Of a stretch of 64,000 nucleotides of DNA, positions 31,198-40,948 are shown one piece after another. A program made the position numbers and the translations under genes. Position 1 is the stretch's first letter; each line of letters opens with the position of its first letter. This stretch comes from a candidate division SR1 bacterium (GTDB lineage Bacteria; Patescibacteriota; Gracilibacteria; Absconditabacterales; Absconditicoccaceae), in NCBI GenBank assembly GCA_026397475.1, contig JAPLUT010000002.1:62001-126000 (forward strand), read 5' to 3'. The notes under the pieces are model-generated. The model was not told the origin of the DNA, ran no database searches, and worked only from the letters and a program-made list of their open reading frames with translations.

Positions 31198-33903
31198 ATG
31201 AAAAACTGAATAAACAAACAAAAAACGATTTCTTCTCTTAGTGGCATTGACCATATTTTTTCTCAAATGAAGAAATTCTTAGAAAAAGCTAAAATTGAGT
31301 ACAAAGAAGATATCGTAATTTTCTTAAATACCATCATGAATGAATATACAAATGACATAATCACATTTCATTGCGAAAATCAAATAAATGACAAAAAATA
31401 TAGAACTTCAACAAGAAACGAAGAAGATGAAGACGAGGGAGAAGAACCAATCTTATTTGAAAATGACGATATCATGAAGCTTCTTCTTCATGATCTCTAT
31501 CGTTTTAGACAAAATGATTTTGAATGGCAGATCAACAACTATACCAGCGACAAAGACGCTCCTCTAACTTCAAACGACATATATGTATTTCACAATATGC
31601 ATACCTGAACATTGGAAGAACTTGCATGAAAAGAAAATTTTGATGAAATTTTAAAAGAATTTCAACAAGCAATCATAACTATAAGAAATAGAATCCTTTG
31701 GATATTAGAAAAAGAAAAAAGACTAAAAGAAACAAACTCTCGCGAAAAGAAACAAAAAGCCATAGAAGCAAAAAACGCAAAAGCCATCAAACAGTTATTG
31801 TCTAGTACTCCTAATACCACGATTATACAAGATACAACATTAGCAAAAGAAGAAGATTTTATCTGATGATACACAAGCGTAAAGAATATCATTCACGAAG
31901 TATACGCAGAACAAGAAGAATATTTCAACAATCTTTTTTTGGGATTTGATTTCAAAAAATGAAGATTTCAAACTTCAAAAGAAAAAGAGAAGCAATACGA
32001 AAAGTATTTTTATGAAAAAAAATGAGCAATAAGAATTCAAGAAAAATGACAGAAAAATAGCAACAAGGAGCTGCCTGCAATTATTTCACAAGCATCTCTT
32101 GAACTCACAAAAATAATGAAAAAGAATACCATGCCCATACCAAGAACAGATGAACAAAAAATAGACGCAGCTATAGAAAGGTGAGAAATGAGCTATAGTG
32201 AAGAAAGCGAAAAAAATACAGTAAAAAAAATAATTCTTGAAAGATTTAAAAAGAAAAATCTCCAAACAGAAGAAGAAAAACATAAGGAAAAACGAAAAGT
32301 AATAAATACCTACTACACCACATCAACATATAAGAAAAGGAAGTTAAATATTAGTGCGACAAACTCTTCAGACATCAACACATATATTTCAAATCATATT
32401 CGAGATTGTACTACCACGATAAATTTTGAGAGATTATTTAATAATCTTGAAAAAATACTGACTAGCTTACCCGACAAACGAGAAAATTTAATTTTAAAGA
32501 AAATAGCAGAAAATAATCAAAAGAAAAAAGAAATATGAAATGAGATCTTTGACGAACGATTTGATTTTGAGGAACTTAAAAAAAATGAAATGTTTATGGA
32601 TGATATAAGATTTTATACGGGTATCTGATGAAACTTAGAACGAGCCTATCGAGTAGTATTAAAAAGCAGATTCCCATGAAATGAGAGAGTAAGAGAATTT
32701 CTAGATAAAAGAGAAAGCTTAGATGATGCGATTGAAAAATACATACAAGACACATTAACAACCTATGGATTTTTACAAGACATAGAAAGAATAAAAACTC
32801 TCGAAAAAGAGATTCAAGAAAAATTTGATCCAAAATTTGTGTTTAATTCTGAAATATTATGAAATATACTAAAAGCGATAATCAAGCAAGTATTTGGTAG
32901 CTGGCTAATTATGTTTAGTGAAGAAAGAATGAGTAATATAGAGAAAGATATTTTTGCTATGTCTCAAAGGATTTCTTTTTATGGAAAAATAGAAAAAAAA
33001 GAAGATAATTTTGTTAGACAAATATTCGAAGAGTCTTTACATGAACTCAAAGATTTTTATCAACTAGAAATTTTCATCAAGATAATAAAAAAATTAGGAC
33101 TCTCTCTTGAACGAAATAAAACAAAAGTTAAAGAAATCCTTCAAAAAGGATATAATGATGCACAATACAATATCAGCGATTTTTGAATTAACGATATTAA
33201 TTTCTTAGAAAAGATAAAAGGAATGGCGGTAGAGTTTTCTATAGCATTAGATTTACCCAAAGCTCCTCCACTAGAAACTTACTATATCCATAGGCTACGT
33301 ACGCCTGAACGCATACTTGAGAAACAAATGAAAGAAAACATGCTTGATAGATATACATGAGTATCAGGATATCAAAAGGGGAATCTTGCTTCAATCCGAG
33401 CTCTTGAAGAATTAGGACAAGAAATTTGAATGCCACTAAGAAGAGAAGAAGCTTTAAATATAGATATGCGTAGTTATAAGAACATCCTCCTTGAAAATAG
33501 ATTTGATCTCAAAACTACAGTTCCTGTAGCAGTCAATTTTCCAAAAGTAGAAGTAGTAGTAAAAGGAAATTGGAACGAAAAATGCCTAATCCAAGGGCAT
33601 TATGTATTTCATTACAATCCAGAAACGAAGCTCTATGGACTACTCTTTGATGATTCATTTATGGATGCAAAACTTCTCATAGAAAGATATAAATTTTCTG
33701 ATCAGATTATCCTCGGATGAGGATTCATTGTTTTTGATAAAGAGACAAAATCGATTTTGATAGAAGATAGAATAGAAGACCATAATCATGAACCAAGGAT
33801 ACTTTCAATAACGGGATTAAGAAATGCAGTAAAAGACAGCTTGCCAGGATATAAAATATTTATTGGAAATGATGGGGTGGATCAGTTTGGAAGTTACTTT
33901 TAA
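31198..33903 (+). CDS. Large orphan protein (901 aa)
   Basis: The frame is open from ATG 31198 to TAA 33901 with many TGA-Gly codons. The product is highly charged (Lys/Glu-rich), predicted mostly helical with coiled-coil segments (ILEKEKRLKETNSREKKQKA; ERIKTLEKEIQEKFD), without signal peptide or TM helices. The C-terminal ~120 residues are more beta-rich (YVFHYNPETKLYGLLFDDSF; GGGFIVFDKETKSILIEDR). No known domain is recognised. It stands alone after a strong hairpin. It is similar in style, though not detectably in sequence, to the orphans at 43.7, 59.5 and 61.3 kb. Confidence 0.75.
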
Positions 33904-33927
33904 AAAAACCGGAAGAAAAACTTCCGG
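33902..33927 (-). terminator. Intrinsic terminator of the minus-strand gene
   Basis: On the minus strand, CCGGAAG-TTTTT-CTTCCGG is followed by seven T. It overlaps the stop codon of the 901-aa gene and lies 14 bp beyond the stop of the 153-aa gene. Confidence 0.85.
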
Positions 33928-33940
33928 CGAATGATAATTT

Positions 33941-34402
33941 CTACAATTCGTTTTTTAACAATTCTATCTCATCATTAGCAACTTGAATAGCAATTTTATT
34001 GCTATCAATTATTTCCTGATACTCAACACTATTGCTTTCTAGTTTTTTAATTTTCTGTGTGGCATACTTAGTAACAATTTCCTTTCTTTCTTCCTTAGGC
34101 AACAAAGAAATTAATTTTTGTTGTATCTTTTTATGCATACATGTAAAGTAAACAACACGGAAGAGCAATAAAATCAGAAAGATAAACATTCCACCAATAA
34201 AACCCACAACAATGAAAAGCACAACTATTTCTATTGGCGTGTTACTAGTATTTAATAAGACAAGTAGGAATAGGCCGATACCTAGAGCAAAGCCAATAAC
34301 TAGTAGATACCCCATAGCCTCTTTTTTGTTGTCTATTAGATCATTAGCATAACTATCAAGAGCATCTTGCTGAACCGATTTTTCATTTTTATTTTTTTTC
34401 AT
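33941..34402 (-). CDS. Two-TM membrane protein with coiled-coil tail (153 aa)
   Basis: The product has an N-terminal polar stretch, two TM helices (MGYLLVIGFALGIGLFLLVL; IEIVVLFIVVGFIGGMFIF, extending to residue ~90) and a C-terminal charged helix (KLISLLPKEERKEIVTKYAT; EYQEIIDSNKIAIQ). It contains no TGA codons although it has eight Gly. No family is recognised. It has its own terminator. Confidence 0.65.
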   Translation of the reverse strand: MKKNKNEKSVQQDALDSYANDLIDNKKEAMGYLLVIGFALGIGLFLLVLLNTSNTPIEIVVLFIVVGFIGGMFIFLILLLFRVVYFTCMHKKIQQKLISLLPKEERKEIVTKYATQKIKKLESNSVEYQEIIDSNKIAIQVANDEIELLKNEL

Positions 34403-34440
34403 TTTTAATTATTTATTTGTTTTTATTATCATACTACATA

Positions 34441-35031
34441 CTAGGTAATATCTTCTCTTTCCAATAGATGTATTTGATTCCTAAAGTTATGTACAGCCAT
34501 ATATTGGAGACTTAAGGGAAGATCATCACTCTTTTCGTAATCACTCAGAAATATGCGCTGTCCATCCGTAAGAGTTATTTTTTTAGACTTTAAATCTTTA
34601 AAAAATTGATAGTTCTTTATATACTGATCAAAAAAATCTCATACTAAATCAGGATCTCATAACAACTTACATACTTTTTTATTTGAAAGTCATAAAATAG
34701 GTTTTCTAATATCCTTATAATCTATATCTCATCGAAATATATCCCGTGTTGTAGCCTCTAATTCGATTTCAGAAAATTCTAAGTCCTTGGCTCTATCCTT
34801 TAAACGCTTCCATCTCTTTGTAAACTTATGGATAATGAAAGGGTGTGATATCTCCTTAGTTAAATTATCTATACAAGAAAATGCTTCTACAACCATATCA
34901 GCACTATGTTTTGTTATTTTTTCTTTTCTATTAAACATATTCTCCATTAAGGAATCTGCGGTTTTTAACTTTGGTAGTAACGTTGAAATATGTTCCTTTA
35001 ATTCAGTATCATTTAAGATCTTCATAGCCAT
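34441..35031 (-). CDS. Hypothetical protein (196 aa)
   Basis: ATG at 35031 (a second ATG lies two codons on), TAG at 34441. A soluble, helical and strongly charged product: LKEHISTLLPKLKTADSLME, FTKRWKRLKDRAKDLEFSEI, then a C-terminal half with GRDIDYKDIRKPILGLSNKK. No domain is recognised. It follows the SDR-like gene at 35059 by 27 bp and may share its transcript. Confidence 0.62.
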
Positions 35032-35058
35032 CTATACAATTTAAATAAATAAAATATC

Positions 35059-35877
35059 CTATATTAAGCCTATTTCTCACTTTAATCTTTCTGTCATTTG
35101 TTCATCGGTTTCATTTTTGTAGTATTCGTTATATCTAGGATTGAAGGTATAGACATCGATATCCTTATATAAATTTTTATGTTCTTTCATCTCTGAGACC
35201 AAGACATCTGCTATGGTATCTCAAGAGGTTCGATACTGTTGTTCTTTACAAAACTTTCTAAAGTTTGTTTCTGTGCCTGTTTTAACAGTTGACGCAGAGA
35301 TACAGACGGCTTGGATATTAGCATTACTCATGGCAAGCGATTCTATTTTACCTCTAAGCATTTTATTACTTCTAACCATAGACTGAAAAATAGTCGGAAT
35401 GTACTTTTTCTTATCAATGAGAGAACAAATTGTTCCTACTGATATTTTTTTATTGGGATAGTGGTATTGCACAGTGGTGAATACATTGTCAAAGGTAGTC
35501 AGTAAAGAATGATATGCTCTATCGTCGATACCATCTCCGTCGTTATCCTGTAATATAAGTTTATCTATAAGTTTTGGTTCTTGTTGTAATAAAGGATGAT
35601 TGACATCTAAATCAGGAACTTCAGCAACTGCATAACAACAGTTATGAAATATTCTGATCGTGTCTATACTATTGGAATCTATAGAACCCAAAACAGTCAT
35701 CAAAGTTTTTTTTACCTCTTCTTCGTCTGTTAAATCAATTAACTGAACATTTAATACATTAGCGATATCACATCATCTTCTTGAAAGTCCTAATGTAATA
35801 TCTTGCGAATTCCCAATCTTTTTTAAGATAGATTTCCCTACTGAGTTAGAAGCAGCCGTTACGATATTTAAATTCAT
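35059..35877 (-). CDS. Rossmann/SDR-like protein (272 aa)
   Basis: The product starts MNLNIVTAASNSVGKSILKK, which has the layout of an SDR cofactor loop (TGASSGIG) with substitutions, then GLSRRGCDIANVLNVQLIDL (Arg after beta-2, Asp at the end of beta-3) and a later VGTICSLIDKKKY (Ser-containing beta-5). The Tyr-x3-Lys is not clearly placed. The insert QDNDGDGIDDRAYHS looks like a calcium-binding (EF-hand-type) loop. It is classified as SDR-like with caution. Confidence 0.5.
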
Positions 35878-36014
35878 ATTGTCAGTGATTAAGATATAAA
35901 ATTTACATTGACATTTATGAATTTAATGATATGAAAAAACTAATCAATAGATTTGATAATTTTAGAAAAATAATTATCATTAAGTGATAATTTTAATTAT
36001 TGATAAATAATGCC

Positions 36015-36830
36015 ATGCTTTTGTTTGATCCCGTATATGATATTTTAATAGAAGCATTTATAGAGCATCAGAAACTCTCCACGCAGGATTTACAAAAATA
36101 CATCAATAAGAACTACCCTATTTCCCTTCCCAATCTCTATAAGATCATTGCAAAACTTCTCGACGAACAAATTCTTATAAAGGAATGAGGCAAGCTTTCT
36201 CTCCATAGCAGATGGATAGGAGATTTCTGTGAAATCGCAGACAAGCTCAAAAAGGTATACTTCGAAAGCCCTTCGCGTCCTATTGATTTAAAAGAAGGAC
36301 AAATAATAAACTTTCAAGCCAACAGTATCAAAGACATGGATGGAATACGGGGAGATGTAGTACTCAATGTGCATCGCTTACACGAAAAATCAGAACCCAT
36401 ATATATCTATCACGCACATCCGTATTATGCACTGTGAATGCACGACACCGAGATGGCATTTTTCAAGGCAATACAAAAAAATACAGAAGTATATTTACTC
36501 TTTAGCGATACTGGATTTCTAGATACTTATGGACTAAAACTCTACAAAAAAGTTGGAATAAACAACGTCGTTATCAGCAAAAAACATCCTTTTTTGCAAG
36601 ATGGATATTGCTTCAATATTGTTTGAGAATATATTTTTGAATTCGTATATCCTAAGGCCATAAGCGACTATTTCAAGATGTTTTTTTCTTCTATCCATAC
36701 AGAAAAACAGTTCAACCAAGAACTGTTTAGCAAGATATTTGAAATGAAATGAGAGTGTAAAGTGAGTTTAAGGCGTAACAAAAAAGAAGCAGAGATGTTT
36801 AAGAAAGAAGTCATGAAATGTTTTAAATAG
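36015..36830 (+). CDS. Winged-helix protein with unknown effector domain (271 aa)
   Basis: ATG 36015 is taken as start; an in-frame TTG at 36000 is possible. The N-terminal ~70 residues form a winged helix (LIEAFIEHQKLSTQDLQKYI, LPNLYKIIAKLLDEQILIKE) typical of DNA-binding transcription regulators. The remainder (residues 75-271) is mixed alpha/beta with IYIYHAHPYYALGMHDTEMA and VYLLFSDTGFLDTYGLKLYK. TrmB-type regulators have a similar plan, but no specific match is claimed. It lies 6 bp from the convergent Nudix gene. Confidence 0.55.
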
Positions 36831-36836
36831 ATATCA

Positions 36837-37382
36837 TTAAGACAAATATTTCAACAAAACTCCTACAGATCTATCTTCACTCATTCCTCAAGATTTAATG
36901 ATATCTTTTATTTCTTGGACAGTCTTCCATTCTACAACGATATTTTCTCCTAATTCTAAATGCTATCACTCGTCATGACGAGAGACATGCTTAATAACAT
37001 AGTAATGCAAGTCTCGCTCTACAGTAGTTCATACCTTAGAAATATAATATAAGGAAATATCTGAAGGAACTAATCCCGTTTCTTCTTCACATTCACGTTT
37101 AGCGGCTAACAAAGAATATTTTTCTGTGTCATTTCTATGTTCATTGTACTCCTTTAAAGTATCAAAAACCTTTCCTCAAGGCAAACGATAATCGTCAGCA
37201 TTTATTTCTCTACGAAATTCTTTTGTGAGCAGAATCTTATATTCATCACAAATAATAAGACGAACTCAGGGAGATCTTCTAGCAATTTCTCGCAAAAGTT
37301 CTTTGTCTCCTATTTTAACAGTCTGTTGAACAACTTCTATAATTTTTCATTGAAAGACAATCTCTTCTTTGATAAGTTCCAT
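36837..37382 (-). CDS. Nudix hydrolase, ADP-ribose pyrophosphatase type, with a split Nudix box
   Basis: A 181-aa protein with RLPGGKVFD, then an insertion of about 18 residues, then LLAAKRECEEETGL. The second half of the Nudix box (RECEEETG) is intact, and the first half is pushed apart by TLKEYNEHRNDTEKYS. The overall fold (GVRLIICDEYKILLTKEFRR before the box) resembles ADP-ribose pyrophosphatases. The substrate is uncertain. The ATG is 63 bp downstream of the ung stop in the same direction. Confidence 0.8.
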
Positions 37383-37445
37383 TAAACATTTTTTAAAATA
37401 AAACTTTTCGACTTCATCGTTCTATTCCTCTATCGTTCAATCGTT

Positions 37446-38174
37446 CTACTCTATATTCCAATCAATCTCCTTTTCTCCTCTACCCTTCAAGATATCATTT
37501 ACTTTTGAAAAATGCTTAGATCAGGAGAACCCTCTATATACACTCAATCATGAAGGATGAGACGTCTCTAACACGACATGTCTACTTGTGTCTATAAGTT
37601 CCTTCTTCTTTTGAGCAAAAGCTCATCGCAAAAGAAAGATTATTCCATTTTTATGATCAGAAATAGCTTTTATAGTAGCATCAGTAAAAGTATGCCAACC
37701 TATTTTTCTATGTGAATTAGCCATATCCTTTTGAACGGTAAGACTAGAATTTAACAAAAAAACTCACTGCTCTGCTCGATGCGCAAGATTTCATTTTGTC
37801 GGCATTAAAATTCATATATCTGTATGTAATTCTTTGAAAATATTTTTTAGTGATCCTGGTAATTTGATTCCGTCTTGGACAGAAAAACATAGTCCATGAG
37901 CTTCTCACTCCCCATGATAAGGATCCTGTCAAATAATAACGACTCTCACCTTATCGAAAGGAGTCAGAGTAAATGCTTTAAATATCTCTGATTCTAGAGG
38001 ACAAACGACATGTCCCAATTGTTTTTCTTGAATAAGAAATTCCTGGATAGCAGTAAAATAAGGTTTAGAAAATTCATCTGCAATAACCGACCTCCAGGAT
38101 TGCTCTATTGGGATAGTATTTATATCAATCAAAGCAACAGAAAAAACATATAAAGGAATATTCTTTCTATGCAC
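37446..38174 (-). CDS. ung: Uracil-DNA glycosylase (family 1)
   Basis: Ung removes uracil from DNA as the first step of base-excision repair. The 242-aa product has [20 protein letters not shown] (catalytic water-activating Asp in GQDPYHG, ~residue 89), FLLNSSLTV (Asn and aromatic region), IIFLLRGAFAQKKK and SHPSGLSVYRGF (HPSPLS-type DNA intercalation loop, with Gly for Pro coded by TGA). Full length for the family. Confidence 0.96.
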
Positions 38175-38186
38175 AGAAAGAAAAAA

Positions 38187-38390
38187 CTATTTTTTAGGAT
38201 TCATATTGTAGCTTACAAGAACATATACAGTAGCGATTCCGACAACTGCATATATTACACGAGAAACAAAACTCATGTAACCAAATATCCAAGCAACAAG
38301 ATCAAAATTAAACAATCCTACTAATCCTCGATTAAGTCATCCAATAATCAAAAGAATCCAAGCTACTTTTTTGAGATTTTTCATGAGCAT
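38187..38390 (-). CDS. DUF378 (YuzA-type) membrane protein
   Basis: A 67-aa protein with two hydrophobic helices and the family signature WILLIIGGLNRGLVGLFNFD, one Gly being TGA. DUF378 proteins are common in CPR and Firmicutes; their function is unknown. A second ATG two codons in is an alternative start. It lies 12 bp upstream of the ung ATG and is probably co-transcribed with ung and the Nudix gene. Confidence 0.9.
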
Positions 38391-38665
38391 ATACATAAAA
38401 AATAAAAAAGAACATCTACTATATAATGGATTTGAAAGTAAAATGCAAGAAGGACTTTAATGCTAAATTTTGGCAAGAAATAGAGAAAAAAATAGAACTG
38501 TAAATTAGTTTAGAAAAGTAATAGAATAAAAAAAAGTATATAATTGCAATGGTATTGGGAGATTAAAACCCTACCTCTTTTAAAAAAAATATTATTGTAT
38601 TCGTGAGTTTTGTATGTTTCTATAGTATTTACTGTTGAAGTTTTTGAGGAATTCAATAAAAGGAG
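38391..38665. other. Divergent intergenic region before rnpB
   Basis: AT-rich, 275 bp, no gene. TATAAT occurs at ~38536 on the plus strand. A weak hairpin GGTATTGGG/CCCTACC with a following TCTTTT (~38549-38580) is seen. It should hold the rnpB promoter and the promoter of the ung operon on the other strand. Confidence 0.4.
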
Positions 38666-38792
38666 CAGGTCCAAATATTGTATAGCCCCACAGCAATGTA
38701 GGGAGGAAAGTCCTGACACCATAAAACAGGTAACATCTAACGGATGTTGAATACCGAAAGGGTAAATGAAAGTGCCACAGAAACGTAAACTA

Positions 38793-39102
38793 CCCCGCAC
38801 CAAATTTAGACTTAGCCCACAAAATGTACTTTGTATACCTACTTTACAACGAAACAACTAAAAAGTTCTATGTTTGAGTTACTCAAAATATAGAAAAAAG
38901 ATTGATAGAGCATGTCGCTTGAAAAAATCAATCTACAAAATATTGTTGTAAGGATCGAAAACTTGTGTATTATGAATATTATAATCACAAAAGCGATGCG
39001 TATACTAGAGAGAAAAAGCTAAAACATCATGGTAAATGATTTATCTCGTTAAGTCCAGGATTAGCAATACATTAGATGATTTAGCCTAAATTTGGTGCGG
39101 GG
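38793..39102 (+). mobile_element. Inverted-repeat-bounded insertion in rnpB
   Basis: CCCCGCACCAAATTTAG (38793-38809) and its exact reverse complement (39086-39102) flank 276 bp that hold one GIY-YIG ORF and little else. The arms extend the P12 stem position of rnpB. No group I intron core (P, Q, R, S elements) was seen. The inner arm words TACCCCGCACC and GGTGCGGGGAAA recur at 39199-39249. Confidence 0.7.
38824..39075 (+). CDS. GIY-YIG nuclease domain protein inside rnpB
   Basis: An 83-aa single-domain protein. The N-terminus MYFVYLLYNETTKKFYVGVT provides the GIY..YIG pair in the form YVYLL...FYVG (Gly is TGA), then NIEKRLIEHVAG (conserved Arg), YYEYYNHKSDAYTREKKLKH (catalytic Glu in REKKLK) and a basic tail. 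It matches UPF0213/YhbQ-type small GIY-YIG nucleases. Because it lies wholly within the P12 hairpin of rnpB and between perfect inverted repeats, a homing-type or transposon-like origin is inferred. No ribosome binding site is evident. Confidence 0.85.
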
Positions 39103-39199
39103 AAAAGATGCAACGCGAGGATGATCGCTTCGGCGCGCTACCTCTACTCAGCTTCCACGATGTGGATTCGAGTGGTAAACCATACCTGGTGCAAGCTTA

Positions 39200-39246
39200 C
39201 CCCGCACCTTTTCTTACAGATTATATTTTTAAGAAAAGGTGCGGGG
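39200..39246 (+). repeat. Second CCCCGCACC/GGTGCGGGG hairpin in rnpB
   Basis: CCCCGCACCTTTTCTTA (39200-39216) and its perfect reverse complement (39230-39246) form a 17-bp hairpin with a 13-nt loop in the 3' half of rnpB. The outer 9 bp plus flanks (TA before, AAA after) equal those of the P12 insertion arms; the inner 8 bp differ. Confidence 0.85.
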
Positions 39247-39412
39247 AAAGTGCAATACGTTGGCTCTAAGCCGACATAGATACATTATACAACACGACAG
39301 AATCAGGCTTATCATTTGGACAAATTACATAGAACAACAGAAAATAGAACGATTGAACGATAAGTGACATCCTTCATCGTTCCAAGAATGCATCGTTCTT
39401 CTTGATCTAAGT

Positions 39413-39484
39413 AGGGCCGTAGCTCAGCGGTAGAGCGGAAGTCTCCAAAGCTTCGCGTCGAGGGTTCAACTCCTTCCGGTCCTG
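39413..39484 (+). tRNA. trnW: tRNA-Trp (anticodon CCA)
   Basis: The cloverleaf is complete: acceptor AGGGCCG/CGGTCCT with one G.U, D-stem GCTC/GAGC, anticodon stem GAAGT/GCTTC with loop CTCCAAA, T-stem GAGGG/CCTTC with loop TTCAACT, and discriminator G as in bacterial tRNA-Trp. CCA is not encoded. The CCA anticodon decodes UGG only, consistent with UGA being used for Gly rather than Trp. Confidence 0.95.
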
Positions 39485-39491
39485 GTGTAAA

Positions 39492-39518
39492 AATGCAAAA
39501 ATAATTGCATTTTTTTTA
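39492..39518 (+). terminator. tRNA-Trp terminator
   Basis: AATGCAA-AAATAA-TTGCATT followed by seven T residues, 8 bp after the tRNA. Confidence 0.85.
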
Positions 39519-39557
39519 TAAAGTATAAGCCTCTGATTTATTATTCACAGCGAACCC

Positions 39558-40499
39558 ATGGAACAAAAGATAGGACTATGTATTGGACGTTTTCAACCAT
39601 TCCATCTTGGACATATAGACGCAATAAAGCAGGCAAAAGAATATGGGGTAACAGAATTTCTTATCGGCATTTGATCTTGCGACAAAGAACATACAGCAGA
39701 AAATCCATTCACCTATGACGAGAGGAAAATGATGATTGATAAGTCATTAAAGACATTAAATATCAAATTCACTATATATCCGATACCTGACATGAAAAAA
39801 GATGAAGATCGAAAAAATCATATTATCAATACCATTCCAGAATTTGATATAGTTATCAGCGGGAATATATGAATTACTAACATATTCAAGGGAACGAAAT
39901 ATCCGATATGTAAGGTAAAAATAAATAAGGAGATAAAATCTACAAGCATTAGACATCTTCTCTACATAGGAGAAACTCATAAATTACAAGAGATGCTCCC
40001 TACACAAGTACTTAGCTATCTCCAAGGAATCAATGCTGCAAAAAGAATAGGAACATATTTCATTAATGAAGAAATAGGACCAAAGATAAGTGTTAACGGA
40101 ATAGTAATAACCAAAGATAAATGCATAGTCATCACAGAAAGCAAACATGAACCACTAGGATATGCATTACCAGGATGCTTTGTAAATTATGGAGAGACTA
40201 CGGAACAAGCTATCATCAGAGGAATGAGAGAAGAAATAGGCGCATATATAAATATAAGAAGAATAGTAGGAGTGATGAGCAATCCCAAGAGAGATGCTGG
40301 CGGACATATCATTTCTATAGTATATATGGCAGACATTGTTTCTGGAAAGCTTAAAGCATGAAACAACACGAAATCATTAAAAGTAGTAAAACTTGAAGAT
40401 GCAAAAAAAATGAATCTTCTTTTTGATCATAATGAGATAGTAGAATGAATCACAAGCATCAATTATAATGATAAAATTAATTTTTCAACAAACGTTTAA
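39558..40499 (+). CDS. NMN adenylyltransferase-Nudix fusion
   Basis: A 313-aa bifunctional protein. Residues 1-165 are a nucleotidyltransferase domain: CIGRFQPFHLGHIDAIKQ (HxGH) and EIKSTSIRHLL (ISSTxxR), as in archaeal-type NadM and the NMNAT of NadM-Nudix fusions. Residues ~175-300 are a Nudix domain with PGCFVNYGETTEQAIIRGMR followed by EEIG; Cys and Gly replace the first Gly and the Glu of RE, but the EE pair is kept. NMNAT makes NAD+ from NMN and ATP, and the fused Nudix domain is known to act on ADP-ribose in cyanobacterial relatives. Activity of this Nudix box is uncertain. Confidence 0.88.
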
Positions 40500-40642
40500 A
40501 TATGTTTTAAAATACCTATCACAAGAACAACAAGGAAAGGGCCTGATATCTTTTAGTTATCGGAGAGAGAATCACATACATACTTCGATGATTTATGAAA
40601 AATAAGTCAATAGTAAAAAAATAAAAATAGTTGCTTTAACCA

Positions 40643-40920
40643 GAGATTCTTTGCATATAAGCAAATCTGGAGTATACTTATACTAACATAGTTACTTGTC
40701 ATATGGATCACTACACAGTACCTTGGTATAGGTAATTATGTTGGAGGTATTTCCTCCTTAAACACTATCTAGATCTTATACCCAATAAGATCAGATGGAC
40801 CCAGAGAGAGTATTGGGGCTCTAATATAAAATCCACATTAATAGTCAGCTTTGTTGGGTATATATGTGGGCTGTATGAAGCTCATCCCGATGCTCTCTCG
40901 TTAAAAACAACTATGGGAAT
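40643..40920 (+). ncRNA. Candidate structured ncRNA
   Basis: Successive hairpins: CCAGA..TTTGC/GCAAATCTGG (~40641-40676); GGAGG/CCTCC (40743-40757); a perfect GATCTTAT/ATAAGATC (40772-40792); and a long closing stem GAGAGAGTATTGGGG (40804-40818) with TCCCGATGCTCTCTC (40885-40899) enclosing CCACAT/ATGTGG. The density of stable stems in otherwise AT-rich DNA suggests a stable RNA. No match to 6S, SRP, tmRNA or a riboswitch class was recognised. Confidence 0.45.
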
Positions 40921-40948
40921 TTCAAAAAGACAATAAAATATAATATAT

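Larger units (their letters stand above)
38666..39324 (+). ncRNA. rnpB: RNase P RNA with a protein-coding insertion in P12
   Basis: This is the catalytic RNA of RNase P, which trims tRNA 5' leaders. Universal elements are present in order: P1 GTCCAAAT (38669)/ATTTGGAC (39314); P4 5' strand AGGAAAGTCCTGA (38704-38716) with 3' ACAGAATCAGGCTTAT (39296-39312); AGTGCCACA GAAA (38771-38783); and GGTAAACCATACCTGGTGCAAG (39174-39195, the GGUAAACUCC..GGAGCAAG region). Between P11 and the 3' half, a 17-bp inverted repeat (38793-38809/39086-39102) encloses a GIY-YIG ORF, making the RNA ~659 nt against a usual 330-420. Ends are set from P1 pairing. Confidence 0.9.

Noticed and set aside
38793-39102. Group I intron in rnpB
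   Set aside because: No P/Q/R/S core or G-binding site was recognisable and the insert is barely longer than the ORF; the perfect terminal inverted repeat fits a hairpin insertion better.
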